Position numbers and translations under genes: made by a program. Under the pieces are notes generated by a model, which was given only the letters and a program-made list of their open reading frames with translations, was not told where the DNA came from and did no database searches. Below, piece after piece: positions 9,179-17,509 of a stretch of 64,000 bases of DNA. Positions within the stretch are counted from its first letter, which is position 1; each line of letters opens with the position of its first letter. Source of the stretch: Vibrio algarum (lineage in GTDB: Bacteria; Pseudomonadota; Gammaproteobacteria; Enterobacterales; Vibrionaceae); NCBI RefSeq assembly GCF_028204155.1, contig NZ_JAQLOI010000003.1, positions 1,302,001 to 1,366,000 on the forward strand. Reading direction: 5' to 3'.

Positions 9179-9832
9179 ATGTCGGGGATTAGCGAATCAG
9201 CACAATTAGTAAAAGATGCGCTAGAGCAGAGAGGACTCGAAACTCCAATGCTGCCTGATCAGGTAAGCCGAGAAGAGAAGAAAGAGCGTATCGAATATCA
9301 TATGAGCGAAGTACTTAAGTTGCTCGCGCTTGACCTTAATGATGATAGTTTAGAAGAAACTCCAGCTCGCATAGCGAAAATGTATGTAGATGAAGTCTTT
9401 TCTGGTTTGGACTATAAGAATTTCCCTAAGATCACGGTGATAGAAAATAAAATGAATGTAAGTGAAATGGTAAGGGTAAAAGATATTACCGTCACTAGCA
9501 CTTGCGAACATCACCTTGTTACTATCGATGGAAAAGCCGCTGTGGCATATATTCCCCGGGGTAAGATAATAGGTCTATCTAAAATTAATCGTATTGTGCG
9601 ATTTTTTGCACAACGTCCTCAGGTTCAAGAGCGAATGACCCAACAGATATTAGTGGCTTTGCAAACGTTACTAGAATCGGATGATGTTGCAGTTACCATG
9701 GATGCCACGCACTATTGTGTGAAATCTCGTGGAGTGATGGACGCAACTAGCGAAACCACAACGACGGCATTGGGTGGGATATTTAAATCAAATTCGGCCA
9801 CAAGACACGAGTTTTTATCGGGTTTAAGATAA
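9179..9832 (+). CDS. folE: GTP cyclohydrolase I
   Basis: FolE converts GTP to 7,8-dihydroneopterin triphosphate, the first step of tetrahydrofolate synthesis. The 217-residue length fits the family. Zinc and active-site motifs are intact: TSTCEHHLVTIDG near residue 107, IPRGKIIGLSKINRIV near residue 123, and HYCVKSRGVMD near residue 179. A strong AGGAG site lies just upstream of ATG 9179. The gene is divergent from moeA and ends in a clear terminator, so it is probably monocistronic. Confidence 0.97.
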   Translation: MSGISESAQLVKDALEQRGLETPMLPDQVSREEKKERIEYHMSEVLKLLALDLNDDSLEETPARIAKMYVDEVFSGLDYKNFPKITVIENKMNVSEMVRVKDITVTSTCEHHLVTIDGKAAVAYIPRGKIIGLSKINRIVRFFAQRPQVQERMTQQILVALQTLLESDDVAVTMDATHYCVKSRGVMDATSETTTTALGGIFKSNSATRHEFLSGLR

Positions 9833-9853
9833 CGTAACGTGAGAATAAAAAGA

Positions 9854-9890
9854 AGTCCCATCAGTGTTGTTTCTGCTGGGACTCTTTATT
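9854..9890 (+). terminator. Terminator of folE
   Basis: AGTCCCATCAG (9854-9864) pairs with CTGCTGGGACT (9873-9883) with one mismatch, followed by CTTTATTT. Confidence 0.85.
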
Positions 9891-9904
9891 TGTATCTTCA
9901 TAAT

Positions 9905-10081
9905 CTATTCATCGTAGTAATAATCTTCCAGTGCATAGGGATCATCGTCCAGAACGTGTTCCATCCGTCCCCGTAGTTGCTCTAATTGATATTCGAGCAT
10001 GTTCATCATATCAACATCACCTTCTGAGCAAGCAACATAAATTTGTTGCTCTAGATCTTCAATTTTTTCTCGCATGTTCAT
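9905..10081 (-). CDS. Small acidic protein (58 aa), unrecognised
   Basis: A short minus-strand frame runs from ATG (10081-10079) to TAG (9905-9907). A near-perfect Shine-Dalgarno, TAAGGAGGT, lies four bases upstream (within 10085-10094), which is the strongest support that it is translated. The product begins MNMREKIEDLEQQIYVAC and ends with an acidic, tyrosine-rich tail ALEDYYYDE. I count 17 acidic against 4 basic residues and predict mostly helix. No signal peptide or membrane segment is seen and I do not recognise the family. It lies downstream of cti on the same strand, 87 bases after its stop, with a hairpin between. Confidence 0.75.
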   Translation of the reverse strand: MNMREKIEDLEQQIYVACSEGDVDMMNMLEYQLEQLRGRMEHVLDDDPYALEDYYYDE

Positions 10082-10120
10082 GTTTACCTCCTTATTTGGA
10101 TTTCATGACCACATTACGAG

Positions 10121-10152
10121 AGTTGCTTGCTGATAGTGGGCAACAAGCAACT
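10121..10152. other. Inverted repeat between cti and the 58-aa gene
   Basis: AGTTGCTTG (10121-10129) pairs with CAAGCAACT (10144-10152). There is no T-run on either side, so it is more likely an mRNA processing or stability hairpin than a terminator. Confidence 0.5.
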
Positions 10153-10168
10153 TATCTCAATGGAGAAC

Positions 10169-12523
10169 TTAACGATTCTCAAATCGATTATAGTCTAACA
10201 ATCCGAATTCGACAGGCTGTTCCTGTTTATACCATTGATGAACTAAATCGCTGAAAGGCCAAAATTCAGGTGAACTCCGTCGAATAGCGAAACGATCCAA
10301 TAACTTGACGTAATCTTCTTCATTCTGCATAGAACTGAGCATTTGATAGAGTTTCGGCACCTCGTCTTCTTTCAAGCGCCAAAAAGCGGCTGGATAACTT
10401 CCGATAACTCCACGAACAAGTGTTAAATCATCTTGTTCAGGTGTCCGGTTTTTCTCTTCATTGAATAGGCTACTAATATTTTTGTGTGCGTTGTTTCTTA
10501 GTAAGGTGAAGAGTTGCTTATTACCATCTTCTGCCTCAATCATAATCATACTGATTTGAGGTAAGCTATCTTCAGAAAAGCCGACAATGTGATCAAATTT
10601 ATTTAATATAGCTTCAGTTTCTGGTTTAAAGCCTGTATTAACGATATTAAACCGGTCGTTGAGTACGGGGTTTAATTCAACTTTTATCCTATCAAAAAGC
10701 TCTGACTTGTAATTATCCGTTTTATATATGACACCTGATGGCTGATCAAAAGGTTTAATGTTACGAGTGAGGAAGTTACTCATATGCTCACTTTGGTCTT
10801 GATACCACGAATTGAGCTCTGTATGTCGGACATCTTTTGGTAGTAGGCTTAAAAAGTTACTTTCACCTTCTAATCGTAAAAAATCCATGTAGAGGCGTGT
10901 AACGAGTTGATGACCAAAGTTTCCATAAACATCAAAACCAGCGACAAGAAGGTAATGAATACGTTCTAATAATGCATAATCGATAATCCAAGCTGTTTTA
11001 GGCTTTTGACCAACGAGGCCTTGAACTACAGAGGCACTGTCAAAATGCCTAAATACCGTGAGTGCGGCATTAGGGTTTACTTCGGCGCCATTCCAGATAA
11101 CACCAGTGGTGAGATGTTCCCCATTAACAAACCATTCGTTAGTAAAATCAGATTTTGCTTTTAGATAACGAGCTTGTTGCTTTGAGTACGATATCCAGTT
11201 TGTAACAGGGGCTATAATTGTTTCTTTTTCTCCTGGCAACTTAAGGTTTTGTTTCTGCGAAGTATAAAATGCATTGATTTCAGGTACATTTGCTTTTACT
11301 GGGTCTACGAAAAACACCCAGAATCGGTCATTTATAACATTAAGAGCAAGCTGTCCACGACATACCGGCCCCTTGATGAAGGCCATAATCGTATTTTGAG
11401 CGTTATCAACCAGAAAATTGAAACGACTCTTAACTGGAAGTTGAACGAACGCCGTCATCGGGTTAGCAGAAACCTCAACCTCGTAACTAGGTAGGTTACT
11501 GACAGTGTATTCGGATTCTACGAACCATTTTACCCAATTGTCATAGCGTGAGCTATTAAGAGCGTATGGCATGTGAGTTTTATCAACAGTCGTTCCTAAC
11601 TCAGGTATTAATCGATAGTAAACGCGCTCTACCGAGGGGTCATCGTAGGGTCGACGAGTTGATATACGTTCAACCGGTTTACCTGGTGGCGTTGATGAAC
11701 GAACTAGGTTGAAGAATCTAGGTTCATTGTTTATATCGGAAAAGTAGAGATGGAAAAGATATAAATGCTCGTATAAATAACGGCTACTCAATTGAGTCTT
11801 TAAGTCACTTTGATTGAAAAATGTTTCCCACTTAGCAATCTGTTGCTGTTCTTGATGCGTGATAGGTTTGTTTGCTGACATCAATGCGCCAGTTTCTAAC
11901 CAGTTCATTAGTGTTTTAAACTCACTGCTAGAGAGGTTAGGCATCCCAAACGGCATTCCCCAATTTGGATAGTCTTTTTGGTAACTAGCGTGCTCTTCGA
12001 CAGTAGTGCATTGCTCCGTTCGATATATAGAAAAATCAAAACCTTCTAGTTGTTCTTGTTGTGGTAACGGAAATTCTTCTTTCTGAAGGAGCATCTTTGC
12101 TATTAGACTTGCTTCAACATTAGCCTGAGACGTCTGGTTTCGTTCGTTTAACACCGGATGAAAATTAAAGTCTCGCCATTCTTGGGTTGTTTCTGCATCT
12201 TCAAATAAGCGGGTTGGTGTGGTTGCAGTGAGCCTAGTGCCATTATAAATTTTGTTTTTGCTACCACCACGGTCGATACCTTGTGTAGAAGACATTTTCA
12301 ATTGGCACGGGGCGTCATAACAGGCGTGGCAAACTACGCAACGGCCATCGATGACTGGTTTTACATCTTGAATATAGTGTTCGGCTAGTGCTGTACCGTA
12401 GGGCACTTCACGTTCCCTAACAGATTCTTTGCCAAATAGTTGGTCAAAATTAATGCCTGCGTAAGTAGCACAACCAGAAAAAATGATAACGCTAATAAGA
12501 GCGATTAGGTGGCGAGCTTTCAT
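10169..12523 (-). CDS. cti: Fatty acid cis/trans isomerase (cytochrome c-type, lipoprotein signal)
   Basis: Cti converts cis-unsaturated membrane fatty acids to the trans form in the periplasm, a rapid way to stiffen the membrane under solvent or heat stress. The 784-residue product has an N-terminal lipoprotein-type signal (hydrophobic stretch, then FSGCATYAG). A haem-binding CVVCH lies near residue 63, as in known Cti proteins. A later block, NWGMPFGMPNLSSSEF near residue 187, also fits my memory of the family. It is followed by the 58-aa ORF on the same strand. The MCP gene upstream ends in its own terminator. Confidence 0.9.
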   Translation of the reverse strand: MKARHLIALISVIIFSGCATYAGINFDQLFGKESVREREVPYGTALAEHYIQDVKPVIDGRCVVCHACYDAPCQLKMSSTQGIDRGGSKNKIYNGTRLTATTPTRLFEDAETTQEWRDFNFHPVLNERNQTSQANVEASLIAKMLLQKEEFPLPQQEQLEGFDFSIYRTEQCTTVEEHASYQKDYPNWGMPFGMPNLSSSEFKTLMNWLETGALMSANKPITHQEQQQIAKWETFFNQSDLKTQLSSRYLYEHLYLFHLYFSDINNEPRFFNLVRSSTPPGKPVERISTRRPYDDPSVERVYYRLIPELGTTVDKTHMPYALNSSRYDNWVKWFVESEYTVSNLPSYEVEVSANPMTAFVQLPVKSRFNFLVDNAQNTIMAFIKGPVCRGQLALNVINDRFWVFFVDPVKANVPEINAFYTSQKQNLKLPGEKETIIAPVTNWISYSKQQARYLKAKSDFTNEWFVNGEHLTTGVIWNGAEVNPNAALTVFRHFDSASVVQGLVGQKPKTAWIIDYALLERIHYLLVAGFDVYGNFGHQLVTRLYMDFLRLEGESNFLSLLPKDVRHTELNSWYQDQSEHMSNFLTRNIKPFDQPSGVIYKTDNYKSELFDRIKVELNPVLNDRFNIVNTGFKPETEAILNKFDHIVGFSEDSLPQISMIMIEAEDGNKQLFTLLRNNAHKNISSLFNEEKNRTPEQDDLTLVRGVIGSYPAAFWRLKEDEVPKLYQMLSSMQNEEDYVKLLDRFAIRRSSPEFWPFSDLVHQWYKQEQPVEFGLLDYNRFENR

Positions 12524-12598
12524 TGATTATCCGTATCATTATTTGTTTAACAAATTATAAGATGAATAAAGCAATTAATGGAATAGTTTACATAAACA

Positions 12599-12629
12599 AA
12601 AGGGCTTATCGATATATGGTAAGCCCTTT
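12599..12629 (-). terminator. Terminator of the chemoreceptor gene
   Basis: AAAGGGCTTA (12599-12608) pairs with TAAGCCCTTT (12620-12629). On the minus strand it continues into TTTTGTTT. Confidence 0.85.
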
Positions 12630-12670
12630 AATCAAAATTACTTAGGTAATAACCGATTGCAGTAGCGTTG

Positions 12671-14104
12671 TTAGGCAGTTTTATAACCCTTTAAGACCTG
12701 ATTAAGATTATTAGATGCTTCAGTTAATTCTGATATACCTTGAGCTGATGTTTTTGCAACATCTCGTATTACGTCTGATTGAGTTCTAATGTCACTTAAC
12801 TCACTGGCAATATCATTTGCTACAGTGCTCTGTTCGTCTGCAGAGGTTGAGATATGTACGCTCATCTCCATGACCGCGCGAGCTGATTCTGCGATAGCTA
12901 CGACATCTTCTCCAATACTAGAGATAATCTTGTTGCTGGTATTTGCTTGTGCAACAGTATTTTCTGTTTTAGATGTGATGAGGCTGGTCTCGGTTTGTAG
13001 CTTCTCGATGGTTGATTGGATTTCTACTGTTGCTTGTTGCGTGCGACTGGCTAGCGTTCGTACCTCGTCAGCAACAACTGCGAAACCACGACCATATTCG
13101 CCTGCACGAGCGGCTTCAATTGCCGCATTTAAAGCCAATAAGTTGGTCTGTTCAGATATCGCATTTATAGTGGTGATCACGTCGTTAATTTGGGTTGTGC
13201 TATCTGCAAGTGTTGCTACTGATGTAGAAGATTCTGAAATAAATTGGCTTAGCTGCTCAATTTCGGATATGGCTTCCTGAACACGCTGTTGGCTAGCCTG
13301 AACGTATTTTTCATCATTTTCTGAATGCTCTGCTGCTTGCTTAGCGATATTCGAAACTTCTAATGCAGAAGCCGTCATTTGTTCCATCGCGGTTGCTACA
13401 GAGTCGAGTGACGAGTGTTGATAGTTAATTTGTTCTTGGCTTTGGGTCGTTTCCGATGCAAAGGAAGCTGCGGTTACCCCTAAGGTGTTGGAGCTTTCTT
13501 TGACGACTTTAACTAGGTTGGATAATGTGTCCATTGCCTCATCTAAAGCACATCCAATTGTTCCAAACTCATCTCGGCCTGGGTGGAAGCCTAAGCGAGA
13601 AGTAAGATCTCCTTCAGCAATTTTAGCGGTAGTCTGCCAAAGCACCCAAAGTGCACCAGTCAAAAACGTCGCAGTCCAATACAAAACCAGAGCGATAGGC
13701 AATAACCAGATAAAACTGAATAGGAATGAACGAAATGCATCCTCTTTTTCTGCTTGAACCGATGGCGGTACCGTTTGAGTCAGTGTTGCATATTGGCCAT
13801 TAGCCAACCGAGCAGAAGCTGTAATTGAGCCATTTTTGAAAGTAGCTTCGGTCGGTGCGCTTGAAATCGATACATTTGAGAGGTTCATTTGGCTATCTGG
13901 TGACATCACTTTTGCCATGCCACTTACTTGTGCCTGAACCACGTTGATTGCATTATTTTCGATAGAAGCTAACGTTTGATTATATCTACCCAAGCCAGTA
14001 GTAGTTAGAGCTATAAAGAATAGAATAAAAATAACCCAAAACTTATCGTTGATGGACATCTTGATAAATAGTCTGTCTATCAAACGAAACGGTATCTCTT
14101 TCAT
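12671..14104 (-). CDS. Methyl-accepting chemotaxis protein
   Basis: The 477-residue transmembrane receptor has one N-terminal membrane helix (about residues 20-42), a short periplasmic segment of roughly 85 residues, and a second helix (about 128-155). A HAMP-like linker follows (AEGDLTSRLGFHPGRDEFG), then a cytoplasmic signalling domain. The hairpin tip EQTNLLALNAAIEAARAGE, which contacts CheA/CheW, is fully conserved. The periplasmic part is small and has no sensor fold I can name, so the ligand is unknown. A CRP-like palindrome lies about 115 bases upstream of the start. Confidence 0.93.
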   Translation of the reverse strand: MKEIPFRLIDRLFIKMSINDKFWVIFILFFIALTTTGLGRYNQTLASIENNAINVVQAQVSGMAKVMSPDSQMNLSNVSISSAPTEATFKNGSITASARLANGQYATLTQTVPPSVQAEKEDAFRSFLFSFIWLLPIALVLYWTATFLTGALWVLWQTTAKIAEGDLTSRLGFHPGRDEFGTIGCALDEAMDTLSNLVKVVKESSNTLGVTAASFASETTQSQEQINYQHSSLDSVATAMEQMTASALEVSNIAKQAAEHSENDEKYVQASQQRVQEAISEIEQLSQFISESSTSVATLADSTTQINDVITTINAISEQTNLLALNAAIEAARAGEYGRGFAVVADEVRTLASRTQQATVEIQSTIEKLQTETSLITSKTENTVAQANTSNKIISSIGEDVVAIAESARAVMEMSVHISTSADEQSTVANDIASELSDIRTQSDVIRDVAKTSAQGISELTEASNNLNQVLKGYKTA

Positions 14105-14217
14105 GTTGGCCTCGTTACTGTAATTTAAAAATAGTATCTTTCGAATTAGATTCTAGATGATAAAAAGATAAACACCCGACACTTTTATGCAAGAAGATGT
14201 CGATTATGTTGTGAATG

Positions 14218-14233
14218 TGTGACCTGAATCACT
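14218..14233. promoter_or_regulatory. CRP-like binding site
   Basis: TGTGA-CCTGAA-TCACT matches the TGTGA-N6-TCACA consensus at nine of ten core positions. It lies in the 300-base gap (14105-14404) between the divergent chemoreceptor gene and the 42-aa ORF, and could serve either. I see nothing else structured in that gap. Confidence 0.5.
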
Positions 14234-14404
14234 ATATGGCTTCCTTTCGTAATGTTTAAATTTAGAACAATAACTCTAGGCAAACGGTTGCATTTGACGG
14301 GGAGCAAGTTTTTAGAATGAGTGGTTGTTTATTGTTAGGTGTTATAAAAAATCTGTCATATAAACGTGGTATCTCTATTTATAGAAGATAAAGAGGCAAA
14401 TGTT

Positions 14405-14533
14405 ATGGAAGATAAAGATTTAGAAATTGATAATTTGGAATGGCTGGATGCCCTAGAAATAGGCTTTGACCTATCCGACTATGAGTTGGAAGAAAACCTC
14501 GTTGACGAAGCGCTGGTCATAAATAGTAAATAA
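14405..14533 (+). CDS. Small, very acidic protein (42 aa), unrecognised
   Basis: ATG 14405 follows AAGAGG by eight bases and the frame ends at TAA 14531-14533. The product has 15 acidic and 2 basic residues in 42 (MEDKDLEIDNLEWLDALE at the start), with a regular spacing of leucines and aromatic residues that suggests an amphipathic helix. No family is recognised. A terminator-like hairpin follows at 14572, so the unit looks like a complete small gene between the chemoreceptor (divergent) and acpH. Confidence 0.6.
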   Translation: MEDKDLEIDNLEWLDALEIGFDLSDYELEENLVDEALVINSK

Positions 14534-14571
14534 TTGTTTTAGCGTTGGGTAAATTAGCCCCCTAATTTGAG

Positions 14572-14600
14572 GCCAGTGACGGCTATCGTTGCTGGCTTTT
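14572..14600 (+). terminator. Probable terminator after the 42-aa gene
   Basis: GCCAG (14572-14576) pairs with CTGGC (14592-14596), with imperfect inner pairing, followed by TTTT. Confidence 0.55.
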
Positions 14601-14688
14601 GTGTTTGTGGGTAACAGACTTATACTTTGTATTTTTATTTCTGTTAGTGAGATACTTTATTTTTGTCCTTTTGCAAATAGAGTTTTGA

Positions 14689-15276
14689 ATGAATTTTTTA
14701 GCACACATTCACATAGCAACAGTATGCAATAGCGACATTGCAGGCAATTTACTGGGTGATTTTGTCAAAGGTAACCCTATTGGCCGTTACCCTAAAGAGA
14801 TTGTTGATGGCATCTTATTACACCGTTTTGTTGATAAATTTACCGATCAGCATGAAATTTCTAAGCAGGCTCGAGTTTTCTTTTCTCCCCATTTACGACG
14901 TTTTTCTCCAATAGCGATGGATCTGTTCTGGGATCACTGTTTGGCGAATGACTGGTCACAATACTGCGAGGATGATTTGCATGAATTTTGTCAGATTGCA
15001 GAACAAAACGCCGTAAAACCCAATGTCGTACTACCTGAAAGGTATTTGCACGTAACGGAAATGATGTGGAGAAACCATTGGTTAGCCTCTTATCGTAATA
15101 TAGAGAATATTGAATTTGCTTTAGAACGAATGTCTCATCGCAGTGATAGGATGGCACCGCTTGCAGAGTGTTTTCAAGATATCAACGCACACTATCAACC
15201 ACTGAGGGCGTTATTTTCGGAGCTGTATCACGATGTGCTGAAAGCGAGTAAGGAAAAAACACGCCAACTAGCATGA
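14689..15276 (+). CDS. acpH: ACP phosphodiesterase (AcpH, DUF479 family)
   Basis: AcpH removes the 4'-phosphopantetheine arm from acyl carrier protein. The 195-residue product has the family's N-terminal pattern MNFLAHIHIA followed by GNLLGDFVKG and DGILLHRFVDKFTD, with the conserved His and Asp residues of this metal-dependent fold. The length is normal. It lies 57 bases upstream of the RhlE-like helicase on the same strand with no terminator between, so the two may be co-transcribed. Confidence 0.88.
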   Translation: MNFLAHIHIATVCNSDIAGNLLGDFVKGNPIGRYPKEIVDGILLHRFVDKFTDQHEISKQARVFFSPHLRRFSPIAMDLFWDHCLANDWSQYCEDDLHEFCQIAEQNAVKPNVVLPERYLHVTEMMWRNHWLASYRNIENIEFALERMSHRSDRMAPLAECFQDINAHYQPLRALFSELYHDVLKASKEKTRQLA

Positions 15277-15332
15277 TAGATACAATCGTTATCTGTTACA
15301 ATCCTGACCCAAATTTCTAAGAGCCTATTGTT

Positions 15333-16607
15333 ATGTCTGAATCCCCTATCTCTTTTTCTAAATTGAATCTTAATCAACAACTTGTTGAAACTCTAGCAAG
15401 GCTTGGTTTTGAACAGCCTACTACGATTCAAGAAAAAGCGATCCCTCACATTCTTGAAGGAAAGGATGTGTTGGCTGGAGCACAAACAGGCACGGGTAAA
15501 ACGGCGGCTTTTGGTTTGCCTATTATTCATAACTTAATGATGGATGCGTCAGCTGAAGATAGAGAAGCTTCTGGAAAGTGGATCAGAAGTTTGATTCTGG
15601 TTCCAACCCGAGAATTAGCACAACAGGTGTTTGATAGTCTTGTAAGTTACAGTGAAGACTGTAATTTACACGTGGTGGTGGCCTATGGTGGCACAAGCTT
15701 AAATGTTCAGCGGAGTAATCTTAGAAACGGTGCAGATATTTTGGTTGCTACCCCAGGACGCCTGCTTGACCATGCCTATACGAAAACAATCGATTTAAGA
15801 CGCACAGAAACGTTAGTTCTTGATGAAGCTGATCGAATGCTCGACATGGGCTTCTTACCTGATATTCAGAGAATACTGAAAAAGTTACCTGCTAAAAGAC
15901 AAACTCTGTTTTTCTCTGCGACCTTTCATGACAGAGTGAAAAAACTCGCTTATCAAATATTGACCGATCCAGAAGAAGAGCAAGCGACGCCGTCTAATAG
16001 TACAGCAAGTACCGTCACTCAGATTGTTTATCCGGTAGATCGTAAAAGAAAAAGTGAATTGCTTGCTTACCTGATTGGTTCTCGTAATTGGCAACAGGTA
16101 TTGGTTTTCACTAAAACCAAACAGGGTAGTGATGCTCTTGTTAAAGAACTCAAGTTAGATGGTATAAAAGCGGCATCAATAAATGGTGATAAGAGCCAAG
16201 GAGCGCGACAAAAAGCGTTAGACGATTTTAAATCCGGTAAAATTAGGGCTCTGATTGCAACCGACGTAGCGGCGCGAGGAATTGATATTCAAGAGCTTGA
16301 ATGTGTGGTGAATTTCGACATGCCATACAAAGCTGAAGACTATGTACACCGAATTGGTCGTACTGGTCGTGCTGGCAACACAGGTTTGGCTGTCTCATTA
16401 CTGATGCGTGACGAGGAGTATCTATTAAAGGCCATTGAAAGCCTTCTAGATGAACGCTTACCTCAAGAATGGCTTCAAGGGTTTGAACCTAGTTTAATTG
16501 AAGAATCTGAATCAGAGCGCCCAAGAAAAAGACAAAAACGCTCTGCAGAAAAACAGAAAATGAAATCGAAGCTCAACATCCACAGAAATCGTGGAAAACG
16601 AAGCTAA
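15333..16607 (+). CDS. DEAD-box ATP-dependent RNA helicase (RhlE-like)
   Basis: The 424-residue protein has all helicase motifs in order: Q-motif (QPTTIQEKAI), motif I AQTGTGKT near residue 54, Ia PTRELAQQ, motif II DEADRMLDMGF near residue 168, motif III SAT, and the C-terminal RGIDIQ and HRIGRTGR. The tail is short and lysine/arginine-rich (ending NIHRNRGKRS), as in the RhlE group rather than DeaD. Such proteins remodel structured RNA in ribosome assembly or decay. Its stop overlaps the convergent TetR gene by four bases, with no terminator visible. Confidence 0.9.
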   Translation: MSESPISFSKLNLNQQLVETLARLGFEQPTTIQEKAIPHILEGKDVLAGAQTGTGKTAAFGLPIIHNLMMDASAEDREASGKWIRSLILVPTRELAQQVFDSLVSYSEDCNLHVVVAYGGTSLNVQRSNLRNGADILVATPGRLLDHAYTKTIDLRRTETLVLDEADRMLDMGFLPDIQRILKKLPAKRQTLFFSATFHDRVKKLAYQILTDPEEEQATPSNSTASTVTQIVYPVDRKRKSELLAYLIGSRNWQQVLVFTKTKQGSDALVKELKLDGIKAASINGDKSQGARQKALDDFKSGKIRALIATDVAARGIDIQELECVVNFDMPYKAEDYVHRIGRTGRAGNTGLAVSLLMRDEEYLLKAIESLLDERLPQEWLQGFEPSLIEESESERPRKRQKRSAEKQKMKSKLNIHRNRGKRS

Positions 16608-17353
16608 GAAAACTTATGAAGCTCGTCTCTGCATGATTCTGGGTTAGAAAAATCGCAAGCAATGGGTAATAGCAGATCTTTTAGGTTTGAAGGCTCAATA
16701 TAGTCTTGCGGTTTTATATTAAGGTCATTGATCATCTTTTTATTGAAAAGCTTCCAATGTTTTAGCAGGGCGTCGTCCCCGCTACAGTTCTCTTTTTCCC
16801 ATACGATATTCAGTAATGGTTTTAAGCTAATAGCGGCATGAGAATTGTAGATTACCTGCCATTTGATTTCCCAAAGATCGACTTGGTGTCCAGGGTTTTG
16901 TTTGTTGTGCTGCTCTACACTATCTTGGATTATCTGTTCAAAATCGCCCGAAGTATCCATAAAATAGTCGAAAAACTTACCCTCTTGCCTAATTGCATCG
17001 GCAATAAATTGCAACGGTTGAGGGTTCACTAGCATATGTGCCATCAATTTCATTGTGAAATGGTAAAGTATAATATTGGCGGGTTTATCTTCGGGGAATT
17101 CTCCAATAAGACCTCTGATATAGGTTTGCATATAACTACTCAGGATATCACTCACGGTATACCAGATTGTTTCTTTGCTACCAAAGTGATGCCGGATCAG
17201 GCTGTGAGATACGCCAGCGGCCTCACTAATATTTCTAAGTGATACCTTTTCATACCCTTGTTCACAGAACATTCTTCCAGCCGTCATCAGGATCAACTGC
17301 TTGGTTTCTTCAGCAGTTTGCGCACATCTCCTACCTTGTTTTCTATCATTCAT
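16604..17353 (-). CDS. TetR-family transcriptional regulator of the adjacent efflux operon
   Basis: The N-terminal helix-turn-helix (about residues 15-60, ISEAAGVSHSLIRHHFGSKE) is typical of TetR repressors; the rest is a ligand-binding domain without close recognition. I chose ATG 17353 because GGAAG lies five bases upstream; an in-frame ATG at 17368 has no ribosome site. The gene is divergent from a two-adaptor RND operon, with two palindromes in the shared 156-base gap, the classic layout of a local repressor released by a pump substrate. The effector is unknown. Confidence 0.88.
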   Translation of the reverse strand: MNDRKQGRRCAQTAEETKQLILMTAGRMFCEQGYEKVSLRNISEAAGVSHSLIRHHFGSKETIWYTVSDILSSYMQTYIRGLIGEFPEDKPANIILYHFTMKLMAHMLVNPQPLQFIADAIRQEGKFFDYFMDTSGDFEQIIQDSVEQHNKQNPGHQVDLWEIKWQVIYNSHAAISLKPLLNIVWEKENCSGDDALLKHWKLFNKKMINDLNIKPQDYIEPSNLKDLLLPIACDFSNPESCRDELHKFS

Positions 17354-17427
17354 AACGTCTTCCCACATTGCGATAGTGCATTCTAATCAATATTGGTTTT
17401 TCAGTCACCTAAATTTATTATACGCAT

Positions 17428-17449
17428 GTAAAATATATATTGATTTTAC
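17428..17449. promoter_or_regulatory. Palindrome, candidate TetR operator 1
   Basis: GTAAAAT (17428-17434) pairs with ATTTTAC (17443-17449) in the tetR/efflux gap. Confidence 0.4.
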
Positions 17450-17461
17450 GATAAATAAACA

Positions 17462-17485
17462 TATACTGCACGAGTGTGTAGTATA
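17462..17485. promoter_or_regulatory. Palindrome, candidate TetR operator 2 overlapping the efflux promoter
   Basis: TATACTGCA (17462-17470) and TGTAGTATA (17477-17485) form a dyad with one mismatch and six central bases. It overlaps a possible -10 box TATAAA at 17482-17487, 23 bases before the first efflux gene, where a repressor would block transcription. Confidence 0.5.
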
Positions 17486-17509
17486 AAATTATTATGATGG
17501 AGAAAAAAG

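Noticed and set aside
9931..10254. 107-codon plus-strand ORF over the 58-aa gene and the cti end
   Set aside because: It overlaps two better-supported minus-strand genes and lacks a ribosome site; even its internal ATG at 10105 has none.
12789..13280. 163-codon plus-strand ORF opposite the chemoreceptor
   Set aside because: It is antisense to the highly conserved MCP signalling domain, has no ribosome site, and its sequence is a mirror of serine/alanine-rich coding DNA.
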